Of a DNA stretch of 64,000 bases, positions 1 through 13,472 are shown piece by piece. Position numbers and translations under genes: made by a program. The DNA comes from Ziziphus jujuba (Eukaryota > Streptophyta > Magnoliopsida > Rosales > Rhamnaceae), in contig NC_083379.1 of assembly GCF_031755915.1 (NCBI RefSeq), forward strand, positions 45,826,001-45,890,000, written 5' to 3'. The notes under the pieces are model-generated. The model made no database searches. It was not told where the DNA came from and was given only the letters and a program-made list of their open reading frames with translations. The stretch's first letter is position 1. Every line of letters starts with the position of its first letter.

Positions 1-424
1 AAATCAAATAAAGCTTGGATAATCTTAACCCCCACATATCCCAATCTGGATTCCTTCCTGGAATTCTATAATTCTACCAAATTAAGCAGGTAGCAAACGG
101 GGTCCACCAAAATTCAGTGACAAAAATATAAGTATTGAAAAAGAAAAAGAGCTAAGAAACGGCTCAAATACAGTTCACTTGTACTGAATCAGCAAATTCA
201 ATAGCATTTGCATTTTGGCTGACACATTTTTTTTTTAAATATTAATATTAATGTCCTTTTTATTATCACAAAATACACAAGAAAACACACAAAAAAGAAA
301 ACAAAAGAAACACGTTTTGCAGATGCATTTGCTGTTTCTTTGCTGATTCCAATGACACAGCACAGTGCTCTAGATAGCTGCTGCTGCTGCCACCACCACC
401 ACACCAACAGAGCTTTTGTATTGA
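1..424. other. 3' flank of the glyoxalase-like gene
   Basis: No gene is visible here. The stretch lies just downstream (in minus-strand terms) of the glyoxalase-like stop codon at 425 and probably holds its 3' UTR and poly(A) site. It contains A/T-rich runs and a short trinucleotide-rich patch near 380-412 (CTG/CCA repeats). A short minus-strand ORF crossing it has low-complexity composition and no recognisable domain. Confidence 0.4.
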
Positions 425-1503
425 TTACTGCTGGACCACCTGTTGTACCTTCTGATGCTGCAATATCTGAAGGTTGACACGCGAGCATGAGCGAGCCATC
501 TCACCAGCTAGAGGGATCACAGGGAGGTTATCGCAGTTGCATATTTCGATCATGAATCCATCTGGGTCGTGGAAGAACAGTTGATCCACGTGGATCCCAC
601 CTTCCTCTACCATCGCCCTCACATATTCCATTTCCATGTCCTTCAGCTTCTTCTCCACTGCATCCATGCTCTCACACTGTATTTATATGCAGTTTTGTAT
701 TAGAGTTTGCTGTACATATATAAGTTTAAATTGGTCTTCTTGGACTCTCTAGCAACTATCTAGTAATTAAATTCAGTTTCTTGGATTAATCCACCACTTC
801 TTATTCCTAATTAGAGTGCATTTTTGCCTTCAAATTAGAGCTTTCGCATTCAATATTCACATGTCACCAAAAAAAAAAAAAAGTACAAGCGATTCTCTGT
901 TTTCCTCGTTAAGAAAGAAGAGTGGCCCATTTGTGGGGTTTTTGGGAAAATTTTTGTGGTCCATTTTTAAGTGATCTTTAATTGTTACAACCTCCACGTT
1001 CAAAAAGATTGAATTAAAAAATATCTAAGTACGGTAAAAGATTATAAATCAATCATTTAAGAACCCCAAAAAAAAATAAAAAATGGAGATGAAAAATTAC
1101 CTGGAACGAGATATGATTGTCCTTGGGATTAATTTCGCTTTTCTTGGGCATGTTCTCTGGGTCCTCAGACTGCAAAAGATGTATTCCAATTCCATATCCA
1201 AACAGCCTATAAACAAGACGATATAGAAACATGAAAAAAAGAAAATAAAATAAAATCTTTCAAGAGTCGAAAACAGAGCATGAAAATTTTCTTCTTCTTT
1301 TTTTTATTTTTTTTTATTTTTCACACATTGCCTTGAATGAGAATTTACCATGCACCATCGAAATTGAACGATCCGGGCCTCCTGATGGGTACAAATCCAA
1401 GAACATTCTGATAAAAACTAATGGATTCGTCAACTGATCGACAAATGAGCGAGATGTGGTTCAAAGACTTCAGATGCAGGGGGTTTTCCACAATTTCCTT
1501 CAT
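425..1503 (-). CDS. Glyoxalase-I-like (VOC superfamily) protein, GLYI4 type
   Basis: Three exons give a 170-residue protein: 1503-1349, 1206-1101 and 676-425, with GT-AG introns and a closed frame. The product is a single vicinal-oxygen-chelate domain. It starts MKEIVENPLHLKSLNHIS, has VLGFVPIRRPGSFNFDGAW, then LFGYGIGIHLL and INPKDNHISFQ, and closes with FFHDPDGFMIEICNC and GEMARSCSR. These blocks are those I remember for Arabidopsis At1g15380 (GLYI4), a one-domain plant glyoxalase-I-like protein linked to methylglyoxal and stress responses; activity is inferred, not seen. The ATG at 1503 is preferred over an in-frame ATG at 1536 because it matches the family N-terminus. No transit peptide is obvious, so it is probably cytosolic. 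Confidence 0.9.
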
Positions 1504-1925
1504 TTTTTTTTTCCCAAGAAAATCATAAACAATCAATGAGAAAATTAATTGCCAACCTGGAAAAGATGAGTAATAAAAAGAAAATAAAGATTTGCTGAAC
1601 TCTCAGTGTCTCAACAAAGAATTTGGGTTATGTTTTTCTCAGATAGAAGTTTGAAAAAAAAAGAAATCAAAATGGAGGATAGAGATGAAAGAATTTGATT
1701 AATTGGGTGAGAAAGAAAGAGAGAAAACAGGAAGTGGTTGAGTTAGTCACGGCAGTCCACCAAGTGAACCGCAGGTGGTGCTCTCTATATATAGACCATG
1801 AAGGGAGCTTCATGTTCACCACGTGTCAGATCACTATGACCTCTGCCACGTAGATTCCACGTCGCTGGTTCAGAGGTACAGTGTTACCCATCAACTACTT
1901 GGCTCGCCGTTCACGTGCAAGTTGG
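1504..1925 (-). promoter_or_regulatory. Promoter and 5' UTR of the glyoxalase-like gene with ACGT/ABRE cluster
   Basis: On the minus strand a TATATATA box lies at 1786-1793, about 290 bp upstream of the ATG, implying a long purine/pyrimidine-rich 5' UTR. Upstream of it are four ACGT cores within 100 bp: a G-box CACGTG at 1820-1825 (in ABRE context ACGTGTC), ACGT at 1848-1851 and 1859-1862, and a second G-box at 1912-1917. Clusters like this are bound by bZIP/bHLH factors and usually mean ABA or stress control. Binding is inferred. Confidence 0.65.
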
Positions 1926-4356
1926 CAACTTTTTTTTTTTTTTGGAATGATTTTGGATTTTTGTTTATTATATAATAATAATAATAATATAACTTTCTGA
2001 AATTAAAGAATTTATTGGGATCTTTGAGTATTTTTATAATTATATTTTATTTTTAGAATGAGCCTTTTTATAATTGATTGATTGCTAAATATTTCAATTT
2101 GGGGGAAATTTACTATTAAAGCACAGGTATACCCACTATGCAAATTGCACTAGATAAACGTAAAGGTGGTAATGCTAATGGACAAAAAACTTTCAAACTG
2201 ATTGGTCCTTTGGAAGATGGCAAATTGGTTTCTAGATCCTTCACTTGGATGTAAAATATTTCTCAATAACGTAATGGGATTGGGATCTTTTCCATTAAAT
2301 TTGAGATTTCTTATCCCATCGAAAAGAAAATTGTTTTCTATTGAATTATATCAACATACCCATCTAGTCAAATTGTTATTCTTTCTTACAATCTTGGGGT
2401 CTGGAATCTTAAATCTTCTTCTTAAATTTAAATTTTTTGTTTTTTTTTTTCTATTAAATTTTATTACAAGTCATTATAGTACATGAAAGTTTTCAAATGG
2501 GTTGAATGTGATTCTTATGTCAAAGTTTCAAGTAATTTTAAAGTCAAGTTTAGTTTTTTTTTTTTTCTTTTTTTTGATAAATCGGTTTAGTAATTTTTAG
2601 ACTAAAATGATTTTTAATTTTTATTTTTTAGGTTTTGCATAACATAAAGCTGGCATTGTTTTAAATTCTAAAATTAAGTTGGATTACATCTGTTATTAGC
2701 AAAAATAAAGAATAAAGACTAAAAATTGGATTACATCTGCCTCAGCTGTTTATTTTTTTACAGTTTATGATCAGATATACTTTATTTTTTCTTGGCGTAA
2801 TAGGAATTCTATCCTATTTAAGGATAATGACACGCACAAATTGCACCACTGCAAGTCTTTAATGACATGACACGTATAGAACAAACAAACTCGATTTCAT
2901 TGGTCTTTGCAATATTGCAGCTTAGTGATAAAGTTCCTCTTCTTTCTTTTTTTTCTTTTTTTTTTTTTTTCGCTTGTTTACTCATTTACCTACCGTCAAT
3001 ATTAAAAGGAAAAAAATAATATATATATATATATATAAAGACCAAACTATTTTTTATCAATAATGCTACTTATCAAATGATATGTAATTGTTTTATTGGT
3101 CAAAATATTAATATATATTATATATAAATAACTGAACCCATTTTTCATTCAAAAAAAGAAAAAAAAAGGGAAACAATTTAATCACTATTTTTCTTAATTT
3201 ATATATCCTAAAAATTGAGTGGTCTGTACGATGATTTATGAAAGAAACTGCCATATATGTGTAAACAAAATTTCTATGATGTGCCTGGATTCGGATTTTT
3301 TGATGGAAGGCCATTTACGTCTGGATATAAATGAATTTTATAAAATACGTGTGCATACGGATTAGCACGTATATATGAACAAATATGTATATATTCGGAA
3401 GAAGAACCAACTTAGTTATTGGTAAGAAATAATACAATAGAGAATTGAAAAATGCCATGACTAGCTGCTTCCGAAGATCAAGTGGTCCGTGAAAAGCTCC
3501 TTTTAGTGTCTTTTTATCATTGAAGCTCTACTTCTAACCAGTCAAGGAATTTGAAAGTGTTGCAAAAGGGAACACTTAACAAAGGTGAAAGGAGAATATA
3601 AAACTTGTTAATTAATTAAGTTTTATAAAACCTGAAAGTGCCACATGATGTATTGGTTGAGTTTTTTTTTTTTTTTTTTTTTTTATTTTAAATTGATTAC
3701 CTTTCTTGGTATATTTAATACATGCAAAAGTAAAACCATGTTTTTTCACAAACTAATCGTATATATTTTATAAATTGATGAGAGGAGATATCATTGCCAC
3801 TTTGAAAATAAAAAATAAAATAAAATTGGTGGAGAAGAATTAATCATATTAATTTGATTTAAGAACGTCTTAATCAATAGCAACTGATGGTAGTAATGAC
3901 AATTCCGATTGGAGAGCAGCCCATGATGTACCTACAAAGTACTGTTGATGTCGTTGAATTAAATTGGTAAAAATTAAAATCTAAAAGCAGGCTATAATTA
4001 TTTTTTTAATATATTTTATAAAGGAAAAAAAATAAATGGTATAAAAAAGAAAAAATCTAAGTGCTGCCCACGCTAGCTATAGCTATTGATTAAGAAGCAT
4101 GCGATAAAAGGACGTCCATGGGAGCGAAGCAAGCTTTTAAGATTATCAACTTAATTAAGAAATAGGCTAAAGTACTTAATTTAGTCGACAAGAGGATTAT
4201 TTAGAAAAAATAAATAAAATAAGAATGAGAGCGAGAGCATGAGAGAAAAACAACAAGAGATAGATTAATTGTTTTCTTTGAAAGAAACCAAAAAAGGGGT
4301 AGGAGAAATTGGAGTTCCTATTAAAGTTAAAGTAAGATCATTTTTTTTAATGTTTT

Positions 4357-4420
4357 AATATGGTTTTAGTTATTTTATTCTATCTTAGAATATGGTTTTA
4401 GTTATTTTATTATATCTTAG
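4357..4420. repeat. Tandem duplication of a 32-bp unit
   Basis: Two adjacent copies of a 32-bp unit beginning AATATGGTTTTAGTTATTTT lie at 4357-4388 and 4389-4420. They differ at one base only, so the duplication is recent. No gene is nearby. Confidence 0.85.
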
Positions 4421-5018
4421 AAATTAAAACATCTTGTTTTTGGTTGCTGTTTTTGATATTATATTTTTAGTTGGAATCAAGATCAAAAAGGGATTTTGAG
4501 TGTTAGAAGTAGATCCAAGGTATTTTGTTTGTTTCACATAGTAGTTGGGGTTTTTTAATTTATTTTGATCCATGTTCCATTATTTTTTTTATTCATGATG
4601 ATTGAATTAAAAGTTTTGGATGTGTTATAGCACGATTTGTGATATCTTTTTGTTAAATATAATATTTATGAACGATGACTTTAGCAGTTATGGTTTAATT
4701 TTTTTAAAAATTGTAATCTATCGTATCTGTTGTTATTTTCCATACCTAGATTTATTTTAGAAAATTAAATTTATAGGTGTAAAATATATAATTTGAAGCA
4801 CGTAAAAATGATTTTTTTTAAGATTTAATTATAATTTTATAAAATTAAATCCTATTATTATTAATATATATATATATACAACATTTTTAAAGTACGATTT
4901 ATCTATATGTAAATTTGTATCAAAATTGATGCTGTTTAAAAAAATATCAATTTTACTATATATATATATATATATACAATAAAATTGATATTTAAAAAAA
5001 AAATATCTTAGTTTTTTT

Positions 5019-5022
<4 letters not shown>

Positions 5023-5050
<28 letters not shown>
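5023..5050. repeat. (AT)14 microsatellite
   Basis: An uninterrupted AT dinucleotide run, the longest of several in the AT-rich desert. Confidence 0.9.
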
Positions 5051-5053
<3 letters not shown>

Positions 5054-6229
5054 CGGATCCTATAGCTCTGTTTACAGATCAAATTCAGCAAAAGCAAATT
5101 GGTAATCCGACAATATAGTGATGCTTCACTTTATGGTTCCAGATAAATTACAATAAATAATTCAAATATAATTATAGGAGTCGCATTAGGACAAGCATTG
5201 GCAATATTCCTCTTTAATTCTCTTCTCTCTCACACGCGCACAAATAGTCATCATAAGCTCCACCATTCTTTATTTTTGAATTTTGTAATAAAGCATGCCT
5301 TTAGATGAAGATGAAGAAGAATCCAACAAATACATATCATTCAAAATATAATAATAATAGTAATAATTTAATAATTAAAAAAAAAAAAACTAGTTCTGTG
5401 CATGGTCCAGAATTGTTGAATATATAAAGACGAAAACGACTACGATACACTAAGAATGTTGAAGTACAATATGATTATATGACAACTGTTATGTGATTAT
5501 AACATCTATTAGACTATGTATTGCATTATCATTAATTTGTTTTTGGCCAAATGGTAGCGAATCGTGGTTTGGCAGTTGGAATATTAAGTGTTTTTCTTTT
5601 ACGGGCACTTATTATGTTTTTATTATTTTTATTAATATTGTTAATTTTCTTGGATAGGTTGATTGGGTTTGATGTGATATGTCACATTGATACTGACACC
5701 CCAATAAAAAAAGGTTATGAGTAATAATTGATATACATTCATATTCAAACCTAAGCAAAGCAAAAGAAATTTAAAATCTTCCATTTGTTTTTAAAATAAT
5801 TTTTTATTCTGTAAAATAAAAAATTATTTTTAAAATAAAAAATTATTTATTTTTTAAAAATAATTCTATAAAACAAATAAAAAAATAAAAAATTTAAAAA
5901 ATAATAAAATAATATTTTCATCTGATTTAAAAATAATAAAATATATATTATTTTAATTATTTTATTTTTTTATATTTTATAAAGAGAAAATTATAGAGAG
6001 AAATAATTACTTTAATTTTTTAAAATATTTTAGAAAAATAAAATTGTAGAAAGAAAAATATAGAATATTATATTTTAATAAATATATCAAAAAAAATTTT
6101 ATTATTTTATTTTATCTTTTTTTTATTTTTATTTTTTTTAATAGAATAACTTAAAAAAATAATTATTTTTTTTTTAATCTTTTATAAATTACATAAATTA
6201 TTTTATTATTTTCTTTTTTTTTTCTTTAT

Positions 6230-6640
6230 ATACTTACTAGTTTTTTATTTTTTTATTTTTTATTTTTTTATCTTACTTCTTTTATCAATTTTTTTTTTGT
6301 AAATATTTATTATATCAATTATTTATTTTGCTATTTTGTTCTTTTTTCTTATTTTCTGTTTTTTTCCTTCTCAAATATTCTCTCTCTCTTTTCTATTTTG
6401 TTCTTTTTCCTAATTTTTCATTTTTCCTCTATTACATTACTCTTTTCTTATTTTCCATTTCTATTAGATATTTTTTTAAAATTTTTAAATTTTTACTTTT
6501 TCTTTTTCATTGTTTTTCTGTTTTTCATTAAGTTATTTTTTTTTCTTTATCTCTATTTTTTTTTCCCTTTATCTCCCATTGTATTTATTTTTTTCTTTTT
6601 TATTGTTTATTTTTGTTTTTACCTTTTTTCTGCAATAGTA
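6230..6640. repeat. Strand-asymmetric polypyrimidine tract
   Basis: For about 400 bases the plus strand is almost entirely T with interspersed C (TTTTTC, TCTCTCTC, TTTTCCTTC motifs) and few A or G. Two overlapping plus-strand ORFs (6328-6531 and 6398-6667) are rich in Phe/Leu/Ser only because of this composition and are not genes. Just upstream (about 5780-6220) the DNA is an A/T mix with many short self-complementary TTATTTTTAAAAATAA-like stretches. Confidence 0.7.
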
Positions 6641-8984
6641 TCAAGAAGGTCTAAACATGTAGCTTGACTATGTTGGTAACATATAAAAGTTAGTAGTTTT
6701 ATTATTATACTAATATGAGATTTTATCGATGTTTATAGTTGAAAATATTATGTTAGACTTATAGAATTTAATTTTTTAATTAATGTAAAATTCCAAGTCC
6801 CAATAGTTATTTTATTTATGTATACACATGAATTTATTTGCTTGAAACTCACATTAATAAATTAATAACATATATTGTATAATATCAATAAGGTTTAAAA
6901 ATTAATTAATGAAAAGATAATTGACTGATAATGTGGAACGACTGTTACTCATACAAATAATGGAAAGACGTAGCTCTAAAAGGCCAACTATAAATCAATG
7001 AAAAATTAAATACATATAATAAAAAAAAATATCATTATCTCCTCTCAGGTTTCAAACAGTCTTCATTTTTATTTCCTATTATTTAATTCACACCTTTTAA
7101 AATAATTTCATTTACATCCCCTATAATAGTCCCAATTGTAATTTTCAAAATTTTTGAGAGACTAAATTGAAATTAATGCAAACCTATGAACTTAGATAAA
7201 ATATTCCTAAAAAAATATATAGTTATAAATATTATATATAATGTTAATCAATTAATAATAATTAAAAAAAAATTCAGCAGAAAATAAATTTTATATTATA
7301 TTTTGATATATATTTTATATATATAATTCATTAATATGTGAATGCATTAATATATATATATATAAATATTATAGCTATATATATTATATATAAGATTCCT
7401 TGTATGTTATAAAAAAAAAAATTCATTTTACGTAAAAAAACAAAAAAATGAAAACTTTTTAAAAAAAAATTTAAAAATTGTTTAGCCAAACATGTTTTCT
7501 GTTTTTTTACTTTGAAAATTATTTTCAAATATTAATGGTCAAACATTTTATATTTTCATTAAATACCATAAACTAATTTTCTATTTTCTATTTTTAATAG
7601 AAAATAAAAAATATGACCAAATATGCCTTCAAAATTAATGATACCTTAGGCTAGCTTATGATCCAGCCTTATCAACTTGCACCACTATTTGCTTTTATAT
7701 CTTTCAATTTTTATTTATTTTTTCTATAATTTGGCTCCCTCAAGCTAGTCCCCCTGTTTTAATATGGAAATATGAGTACTATTTGCTACTGGAGAAGTAC
7801 AGGCAACTCATGCACAAAAGTAAATAGCTTGTTGATTATTGTCCCCCAAAAAAAAAAAAAAAAAAAAAAGTAGATAGCTTTTGAAAAAGATCGCCTTTTT
7901 AGCTGCGCTCCACCTGCTTCATGATACTGCAATCTAATATTAAACAAACAGAATATTAAAAAACACAAATTCACAAAGCAAACATTATGCTTGGTTAATG
8001 GTTGACAGTATGATTAGTCATGCTAACAAGTGTTTGAAAATGACAGGGGTAGTCTTGAATTCTGTTAATTTGGAACATTACATTACGAATTAACGAAACT
8101 TTGTATTTAACTTATATTTTGTTCTTTTTTTTCTTTGGTTATTTTTTGATATACTAGGGCACTTAAAATTGACCCATAGTTAATGCGTTGCTACATAAAT
8201 TTTTAATTTATTTAGATTATTAAAATTTGAAATTTAAAGATATGATATCAAATTTATAAATAATATATATGTTATTATTTGATTGGTTAACATATTAATA
8301 TAATTTATAAATTAATAAAAAATTCTTTCAAAAAATAAATATTATTAAATAAAAATTAATTAAATAATAATACATATATTTTTAATAGATATATTAATAG
8401 ACTAAATAATATTTGTAGTATTATTCATTTACATTACAAAATCGCAAACTAGCATATTTGGGCCGAGTTAGCCAAGGAGTCGATAATATTAGTCAGCTAT
8501 TAAATTAATGACTAAATTCGTATTATATCAATAAAAACGATGGAATTTTTGTCACCAACTGATAACTTAAAGGATGAAATATATATATATATATATTTAT
8601 TTAAAAACAAATCTTTAATTCCAATGGAATCTTTTAAAGATAATTCAATTTAGGTAACAATTTCGGTAACTTTTTAAACTAAAAATTGTATATATATGTA
8701 TATATATAATCTAGTTCTTATCATGATGTCCTAATGGAAAATTTGTTATATATATATATATATATAGTTAAAAATAAATCTTTAATTGAAATAGAATTTC
8801 TCAGATGAAAATATTTTTAACCTTTTAAGTTGAAAATAAATAGTTTAATCATTCAAAATCTTTTAATTACATGTTACATCAAATATATATAATCCAACAG
8901 TTCTATATAGTTGAAGTTGATTATTCTCAGCTGAGCACCATTGCTTTTAAAAATTACCAATATGATATTTATTATGAGTAAATA

Positions 8985-9375
8985 TTGGTTCGATTCGGTT
9001 TTTTGTTTTGGTTTTCTTAGTAAATCGAATTGGATCAAATCATTGTGAATTGGTTTGATCAGATTGGAGCTTTTGGGCTTTGAGCTAATATTGTATTATT
9101 TTATTATTTTAATTTTTTAAAAATATATTAACTTTTTAAAATAATTTAAACTTAATATTACTAATATCTTAAAGTAAATAATTTTAAAATTATAAAATAT
9201 ATTAAAAATATAATTAATTACAATAAAAATATTAAAAAATTATATATATGTATATATTTTTCATTCGGTTTAATTTTGTTTGGGTTAAAAATTATCCAAA
9301 CTAAATCAACCAAAATGAAAAACCAATTCGAACCAATTAGGTTAGGTTAACTTAGTCAGTTTGGATTGGTTTGTC
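8985..9375. repeat. Degenerate repeat with GGTTCGATTCGG-type ends
   Basis: Begins around TTGGTTCGATTCGGTTTT and ends around AACCAATTCGAACCAATTAGG, so the two ends are roughly inverted and complementary, with an AT-rich centre. This style is common in decayed plant MITE-like or simple intergenic repeats. I see no clear target duplication. A similar block follows at about 9570-10215. Confidence 0.45.
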
Positions 9376-9569
9376 CCACCCCCAGTATTTACGTTTGATA
9401 TCAGGGTGTGTTATACTTTATTGTAAGCATGATTTGGTAGGCAAGTGGTGGCAACACTCAAGTTAGAATGTGCTTTAAGAGCAAAATAAAAATGAGATAA
9501 AATTAAAAATTGGATGGTACTTGAAGTCAAAAAAATAATATATTATGTTATACTGATTTATAATAATTT

Positions 9570-10215
9570 CGGAAAAAGGTTGATTAGGAGTGGATAAGAT
9601 CAATATTGATTCAATTTTTGGCAAGAACCCAAATTGAACCAAACTAATTCCTTAGGTTCTAATGCCAACCTAAGTAAATCCATTCATTGAGAAAAAATCA
9701 ATCCAATCCAAACTAAATTAATTTTGTTTGGTTTAGATTGGTTTGTCAAGTTGAATCTTGATATGTTTTATATTTTATAAAAATTAAAAATTAAGTTTAA
9801 GCTATAAAATTTTATTAGCATAGGCTTTTAAAATTATTTTAGGCTTGAATATTTAAAATATTTTCATATATAATTTTTTTGATAAATATCTTCATACTTA
9901 AAAATGAATATTTCAACATGTATCATAATTTAAACTTTATATATATATATATATATACTATAATAAGATGCAATAAATAAACACTACAGAAAAATATTCT
10001 ATTATTGAAGGTACAAAATAAATATCATGAGATGATAATATAAAAATATATAAAAAATATATAATTATTTTTTAAAAATATTTATTAGTAGTTCGGCTTA
10101 GTTTAGGTTGAATTGGATTGAACTTTAATCGGAAATTAAATCCAATCATTTGATCTTTTTAAAATTTCTAATCAAATCAAACTAATTCAATAAAAAAAAC
10201 CAACCTTTTGAACAG
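9570..10215. repeat. Second degenerate repeat related to the preceding one
   Basis: Contains the same kind of motif (CAAATTGAACCAAACTAATTC, TTTGGTTTAGATTGGTTTGTC, then AGGTTGAATTGGATTGAAC and CTAATCAAATCAAACTAATTC). The ends are again roughly inverted around an AT-rich core. Boundaries are approximate and class is not determined. Confidence 0.4.
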
Positions 10216-11267
10216 TTTGTCAATTAATATGTAATGTCATTTATGATTGGTTCGTATAAGAAACAAATCAAAGTAATTGTCACCTAAAAGAGGGTGGAGA
10301 GACAAAGTTTTTTGAAAATGAAAAGAAAAATTAAAATTTTTGCTAAGGCCAAAAGAAACAGAAAATTGAAAAGGTAAGAAAAAGTTTTTATTTTTGAAAA
10401 GGAAAGCAACGAAAAGTAAATTGATGATTTAATAGATACTAATATAATTAGATCTGCTCTTTATAAATAAACGTGAGATTTGCAATCTTAGATAAAATTG
10501 ATTCAGAATTATAGGATCATTTTTTGTCAGATAAGAATAAATGTTGCATGAAATGTATTTCCAAGTAATTGTTTTATAGTTTATATATCTGTTTATATAA
10601 AGAAGAAATCATCTTATATATATTTATATGAAAAAGAAATCATATAACGAAGATGATTTTTATTTGTATAAATGGTGCATTGAACTTGGAAGGAGCATAA
10701 AGAAATTAACAATACTTCTTTATTTTTTGAACTATTTTACCTGATCAATCACTCAAACCTCTTGGTCTCTACCCGAGCTTGATGAAAAAGAAAAGAAAAG
10801 AGGGGATAACTTCTTAGGAGCTCATTAAAAATAATTTTGATCTAGGTCAGAGCCCATTAGAATTAAAAGGAACTTTGATGAGCTTCTTACAAATAGAAAA
10901 AGTTACTGAAGTTGTAATTTTCAAAACGAGTTAACAAATCTACGATATTACCATGCTAAAAACCACAAATATTTTCTTTTTGTTTTGTTTTATTACTCGT
11001 AAATTTGTAGAGTTTTTATTTTATTTTTATTTTTTATATAGATAAATTCGGTAGAGTTAAAAATAAAAAATAGATTTTTTTTTCTTTTTTTTAAAGAATT
11101 AAAAAACAGAGTTGAGACGCAAGAGAAATAATACAAACGTGCGCTACAAGTGCACTTTGGATTAGAAAATGATTTTCTAAACACTTTCTGGAACCCAATC
11201 GTTCCACGTCGATATATTGATTGTAGAGAGAGAAAGTACGGATAGAGTGCCAAGGTCAGAGGAAGGG

Positions 11268-11285
11268 ATTTAGGGTTAGGGTTTT
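11268..11285 (+). promoter_or_regulatory. Telo-box-like motif just upstream of the Alba ORF
   Basis: ATTTAGGGTTAGGGTTTT, i.e. the complement of AAACCCTAACCCTAAAT, lies about 32 bp before the ATG at 11317. Telo-boxes near the transcription start are typical of plant genes for translation and growth, and fit a constitutively expressed RNA-binding protein. A similar AAAACCCTAA lies at 17269-17278 upstream of the O-fucosyltransferase gene. Confidence 0.6.
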
Positions 11286-11316
11286 TTTTGAGAGCATTTC
11301 ACTTCGCTTCACTGCA

Positions 11317-13472
11317 ATGGAGGAGATAACAGAGGGAGTCAACAATATCAACATTTCGGACTTGCAGAAAAAGAACCGCATTCAGGTCTCCAATACCAAA
11401 AAACCCCTCTTCTTCTACGTTAATCTGGCCAAGGTAAAACCTCTGCGTATCCCCTGTTATGTTACTTTTTACACTCGTTTTATGTTCTATGCTTGCGCTT
11501 AGTGTTTTGTGTTGTGTTGGATTAATTGGCTCCAAATTGGGCTTTATCCTGACATATATATTGTTATTGGCTGAAGAAAAGTCGTTAATTTCCTTCTGCT
11601 TTTTGTGGAATAATGGTTCAATCATCAATTTTTATTTTCTTGCTTATTAATGATGTTTTTGGGGATTTGATTTTCTTGCAGAGGTATATGCAACAGTTCA
11701 ATGAGGTTGAGCTCTCAGCTTTAGGAATGGGTATTGCATTTTCTTGAACTGTTCAATTCTATCTATTTTTGAGTTCTATAACTTTCGGTTTTCTGCTTAC
11801 ACACATATTATCCATTTTAACATGACTTATTTTAACTCTTTGCAAATGTCTGCTAACTGTACCTTTCAAGTCTAGATCTTTGGAAAATCCCGTAAATGTT
11901 GACTTCTACTACATTCTTGTTTTCTGCACGTGTATTGAAAACCAAAACGTTGTATAGGTGTTTTGCAGGCGACATTTGTGTATGTTGTGTTATATTCAGG
12001 ACTTACCTAGATTAAAAGCTAACATGACTTATGGTTTGCTGTTGTTGGGCTTGGTTTTACCTTACACAGAACAGCATGATACATCTATAATATAACTGTT
12101 AAGGAAACCGTAAACCTTGATCCTGCAATTCTCATATTTTGGACTTATTTAAGCTTGACTGTTAAAGGTTTCATGTGAGGTATAATCCTCCTTGCTCTAG
12201 GCTTTTAGTTAACGTCATACTACCATGATATTTTTATCTCAAAGTACCAACTTGACTTGATATGACATGGGTACGGCTAAAATAATTGTGTTGACATGCA
12301 TGTAACAAGGGAAACTTGTACTCAAATTTCTTCAATTGAAAAGCTTTTAAAAGATCTATTAAAATGTGAGTATTTGATTTGATTAGATACTGCTAAAAAA
12401 ATTCAGATTGGGAAAGGACAACTGAACAACTTGTTTATGATGAATTTTAAGTATTACAAAACAGAGTAAGGTGGGATTTAGTAAGGGACACTTTTAAGGA
12501 TGCTGCTGTCTGGAACTTAAATGGTCTGAGGGAGATAAGAGCATAAAATGTTGTATTTTTGGGTTTTAAATTTAATTTGTGCATGATTGCGTCTTATTCC
12601 TTTTTTCCTGTTGTTCCTTGAGCCTTTGGAAGTTAATTAGCTTTAGTATTGTATTATTGCAGCTATTGCTACAGTTGTCACAATTGCAGAAATTCTGAAA
12701 AACAATGGGCTTGCCATCGAGAAGAGTGAGACTCAGACATATTTTTCTCCTACTCCATAACAATTTTCAAGCTATTAATTGTCGTCATTCTAATTATTGA
12801 ATGCAGAGATCATGACGTCAACTGTTGACATAAAGGATGATTCCAGAGGAAGACCTGTCCAAAAAGCTAAGGTAACTACTAACTATGTTATGTTTTTTGA
12901 TAGCCTTGAAGCTTTTTGTAGAGTATGTTTATAGATTTTATGAAAGTCATCTAGTTCAAGGTTTAGACCAGTCTAAAATTGGTGCTGGTTGGTCAATTGA
13001 ATTTTTCACTAGAATCATGCTGACATTTTATTCTAAAGTGATTTATACTGTTCTCGTACCACATTAGTATTGCTGAAATAGTGGTATATTATAAGTTAAA
13101 TGAATATATGTATTATGGTGCACCATTAAGTAATCTCTAATGAAACTATATGTGTTACAGTGCACCTTTAAATTGGGTTTAATGTTAGTTTTGGCTAGCA
13201 TATTAACAGTCATTGGTATTTCATATTAAGCTAGCTTTAAGTTCCTTTGGCTAGTACTTCTGTTATCTTTCGACGATAATATTTAGCTTCTCTTTGATTT
13301 TCAAGCAGAAAAATGGCCCCTTTTTAGCCCACTTTATGAAGATTTACATTTGTTGATTTGTGTTTCTTTCTAGATCGAGATATTACTTGGTAAGACAGAA
13401 AACTTCGACGAGTTGATGGCTGCTGCTTTGGAGGAGAGGGAAGCTGCAGCAGATGCCGATGAGCAGAGCTGA
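11317..13472 (+). CDS. Alba DNA/RNA-binding family protein
   Basis: Five exons (11317-11433, 11682-11730, 12663-12725, 12807-12871, 13374-13472) encode 130 residues; all introns are GT-AG and phases fit. The product begins MEEITEGVNNINIS, then RIQVSNTKKPLFFYVNLAK, RYMQQFNEVELSALGMAIAT, VVTIAEILKNNGLAIEKKI and ends with an acidic ALEEREAAADADEQS tail. This is a single short Alba domain with the conserved lysine-rich loop, the small plant Alba type (Arabidopsis At1g29250/At2g34160 class). Such proteins bind RNA and DNA in cytoplasm and nucleus and are linked to translation control and R-loops; that role is from family knowledge. Start is chosen for the family N-terminus. Confidence 0.93.

Larger units (their letters stand above)
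1926..11267. other. Gene-free, very AT-rich intergenic region
   Basis: About 9.3 kb with no supportable gene. It has many long A or T runs, several (TA)n tracts (3019-3037, 4865-4877, 4957-4976, 5023-5050, 8581-8597, 8748-8765, 9939-9957) and degenerate repeats listed separately. The short ORFs are low-complexity products of poly-T or poly-A and match no family I know. It probably contains decayed transposons, but apart from the repeats below I cannot delimit elements by ends or target duplications. Confidence 0.6.

Noticed and set aside
6328..6667. Overlapping Phe/Leu-rich ORFs that look like membrane proteins
   Set aside because: They are produced by the T/C-only tract; no start context, homologue or codon signal.
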